From Nitrosomonadales bacterium (lineage in GTDB: Bacteria; Pseudomonadota; Gammaproteobacteria; Burkholderiales; Methylophilaceae): a stretch of DNA of 5,887 nt. The translations under genes were made by a program, and so were the position numbers. Numbering within the stretch: the first letter of the stretch is position 1; each line of letters starts with the position of its first letter. The notes under the pieces are model-generated. The model had not been told where the DNA came from, did no database searches, and worked only from the letters and a program-made list of their open reading frames with translations. The stretch is taken from positions 1 to 5,887 of the forward strand of contig JABHXS010000168.1 of NCBI GenBank assembly GCA_018657165.1, read 5' to 3'. This document shows, one piece after another, positions 5,109-5,887 of this stretch.

Positions 5109-5887
5109 ATGGCTGAAATAACAGCAAAAATGGTAATGAGCTTAAGAGCTAAAACAGATGCGCCTATGATGGATTGTAAAAAAGCTCTTAATGAGGCAGA
5201 TGGCGATGCTAGCAGGGCTGAGGAAATTCTAAGGGTACGTTTTGGAAATAAGGCTTCTAAAGCATCAAGCAGAGTAGCTGCTGAAGGTATCGTTGCTTGT
5301 TACATTGAGGGTAATAGAAAAAATGGTGCTCTTGTTGAGGTGAACTCAGAAACAGATTTCTGTGCAAAAAATGATGAATTTATTTCGTTTGTTGAGGCTC
5401 TCACGAAAGCTACTATTGAGAATGATATAAATGATGTTGAACAATTATCTAATCTATCAATCGACGGTAAAACTGTTGAAGAGCTTAGGACACAATTGAT
5501 TGGTAAAATTGGAGAAAACATCACTATCAGAAGAGTAGAAAAAATAAGTGCTAAAGACAATCTTTTTTCATATAATCATGGCGGTAGAGTGGGTGTAATT
5601 GTTGACATTCAATCATCTGATGAAAATCTTGGTAAAGATGTTGCAATGCACATTGCAGCTACAAAACCGAAAGCGCTTGATCAAAATGGAGTGTCACAAG
5701 ACTTAATTGATGCCGAAAGAAGGGTGGCTATTGAAAAAGCCAAAGGGGCTGGAAAACCTGATGAAATGCTTGAAAAAATAGCAACAGGGACAGTTAACAA
5801 GTTTTTAAAAGAAATTACATTGGTAAATCAAACGTTTGTCAAAGATGAAAAGTTAACAATTGAACAACTACTAAAAAACAATAACGC
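5109..5887 (+). CDS. tsf: Elongation factor Ts (3' end outside window)
   Basis: EF-Ts is the cytoplasmic guanine nucleotide exchange factor that releases GDP from EF-Tu during translation elongation. The frame is open from the ATG to the right edge (259 full codons), so about 30 of an expected 285-295 residues are missing. The N-terminal UBA-like domain (1 to about 55) carries LRAKTDAPMMDCKKALNEADGD (12-33) and LRVRFGNKASK (41-51). The EF-Tu-contacting core motif is SETDFCAKND (80-89), in which Asp83 and Phe84, the family's key residues, are kept while the usual Val of TDFVAKN is Cys85. The later core includes NITIRRVE, GGRVGVIVDI and HIAATKPKAL. The visible C-terminal part has GKPDEMLEKIATGTVNKFLKEITLVNQTFVKD, the standard segment preceding the C-terminal module. 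TDAPMM in place of E. coli TGAGMM is a betaproteobacterial-looking trait. It is the second gene of the rpsB operon; pyrH would be the usual next gene. Confidence 0.99.
   Translation, partial: MAEITAKMVMSLRAKTDAPMMDCKKALNEADGDASRAEEILRVRFGNKASKASSRVAAEGIVACYIEGNRKNGALVEVNSETDFCAKNDEFISFVEALTKATIENDINDVEQLSNLSIDGKTVEELRTQLIGKIGENITIRRVEKISAKDNLFSYNHGGRVGVIVDIQSSDENLGKDVAMHIAATKPKALDQNGVSQDLIDAERRVAIEKAKGAGKPDEMLEKIATGTVNKFLKEITLVNQTFVKDEKLTIEQLLKNNN

Noticed and set aside
5300..5560. Minus-strand open frame of 86 codons with hydrophobic, Ser-rich translation
   Set aside because: It is antisense to tsf; the apparent membrane-like segment is a by-product of the complementary codons.
1..5887. CRISPR array, tRNA, insertion sequence, toxin-antitoxin or defence genes
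   Set aside because: No spaced direct repeats, cloverleaf-like sequence, terminal inverted repeats or transposase-like protein were seen, and the window is almost entirely filled by five recognised housekeeping genes.

Overview
The window is an AT-rich (about one third G+C by eye), densely packed bacterial chromosome segment carrying five protein genes, two of them cut by the window edges. The protein sequences point to a proteobacterium, most likely a low-GC betaproteobacterium. The methionine aminopeptidase has the NYAPPGH...FPKSICTSVN loop and the VGEPSIQARRLCEVTYQSMWLG stretch, the GlnD has LLTIADIRGTSPHVWNQWK, and the EF-Ts has LRAKTDAPMMDCKKAL. All of these resemble betaproteobacterial versions more than those of E. 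coli. Low GC and tight spacing would suit a streamlined lineage such as the OM43-type Methylophilales, but that placement is inference from memory and no search was run.

Layout, left to right. (1) Positions 1-838, plus strand: the C-terminal half of a class I [4Fe-4S] fumarase. (2) Positions 846-3377, minus strand: glnD, the PII uridylyltransferase/uridylyl-removing enzyme, converging on the fumarase with 7 bp between the stops. (3) Positions 3385-4179, minus strand: map, type I methionine aminopeptidase, 7 bp upstream of glnD and presumably cotranscribed with it. (4) Positions 4180-4326: a divergent control region. It holds a near-leaderless promoter for map, an extended -10 promoter for rpsB, and an rpsB leader with a perfect 10-bp stem. 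The loop of that stem can pair for 9 bp with sequence running into the rpsB ribosome binding site, giving a candidate pseudoknot. (5) Positions 4327-5085, plus strand: rpsB (ribosomal protein S2). (6) From 5109 to the right edge, plus strand: tsf (elongation factor Ts), lacking about its last 30 residues.

The two sides of the control region differ. The rpsB-tsf side has strong Shine-Dalgarno sequences and a structured leader, as expected for a growth-controlled translation operon. The map-glnD side has no visible Shine-Dalgarno at either start: map looks leaderless, and glnD probably relies on translation of map just upstream. Functionally the window combines translation (S2, EF-Ts, N-terminal methionine removal), nitrogen sensing (GlnD) and central carbon metabolism (fumarase).

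The genes themselves are ordinary housekeeping genes and I see no mobile element, CRISPR array, tRNA or defence system. The most interesting signal is the rpsB leader RNA.
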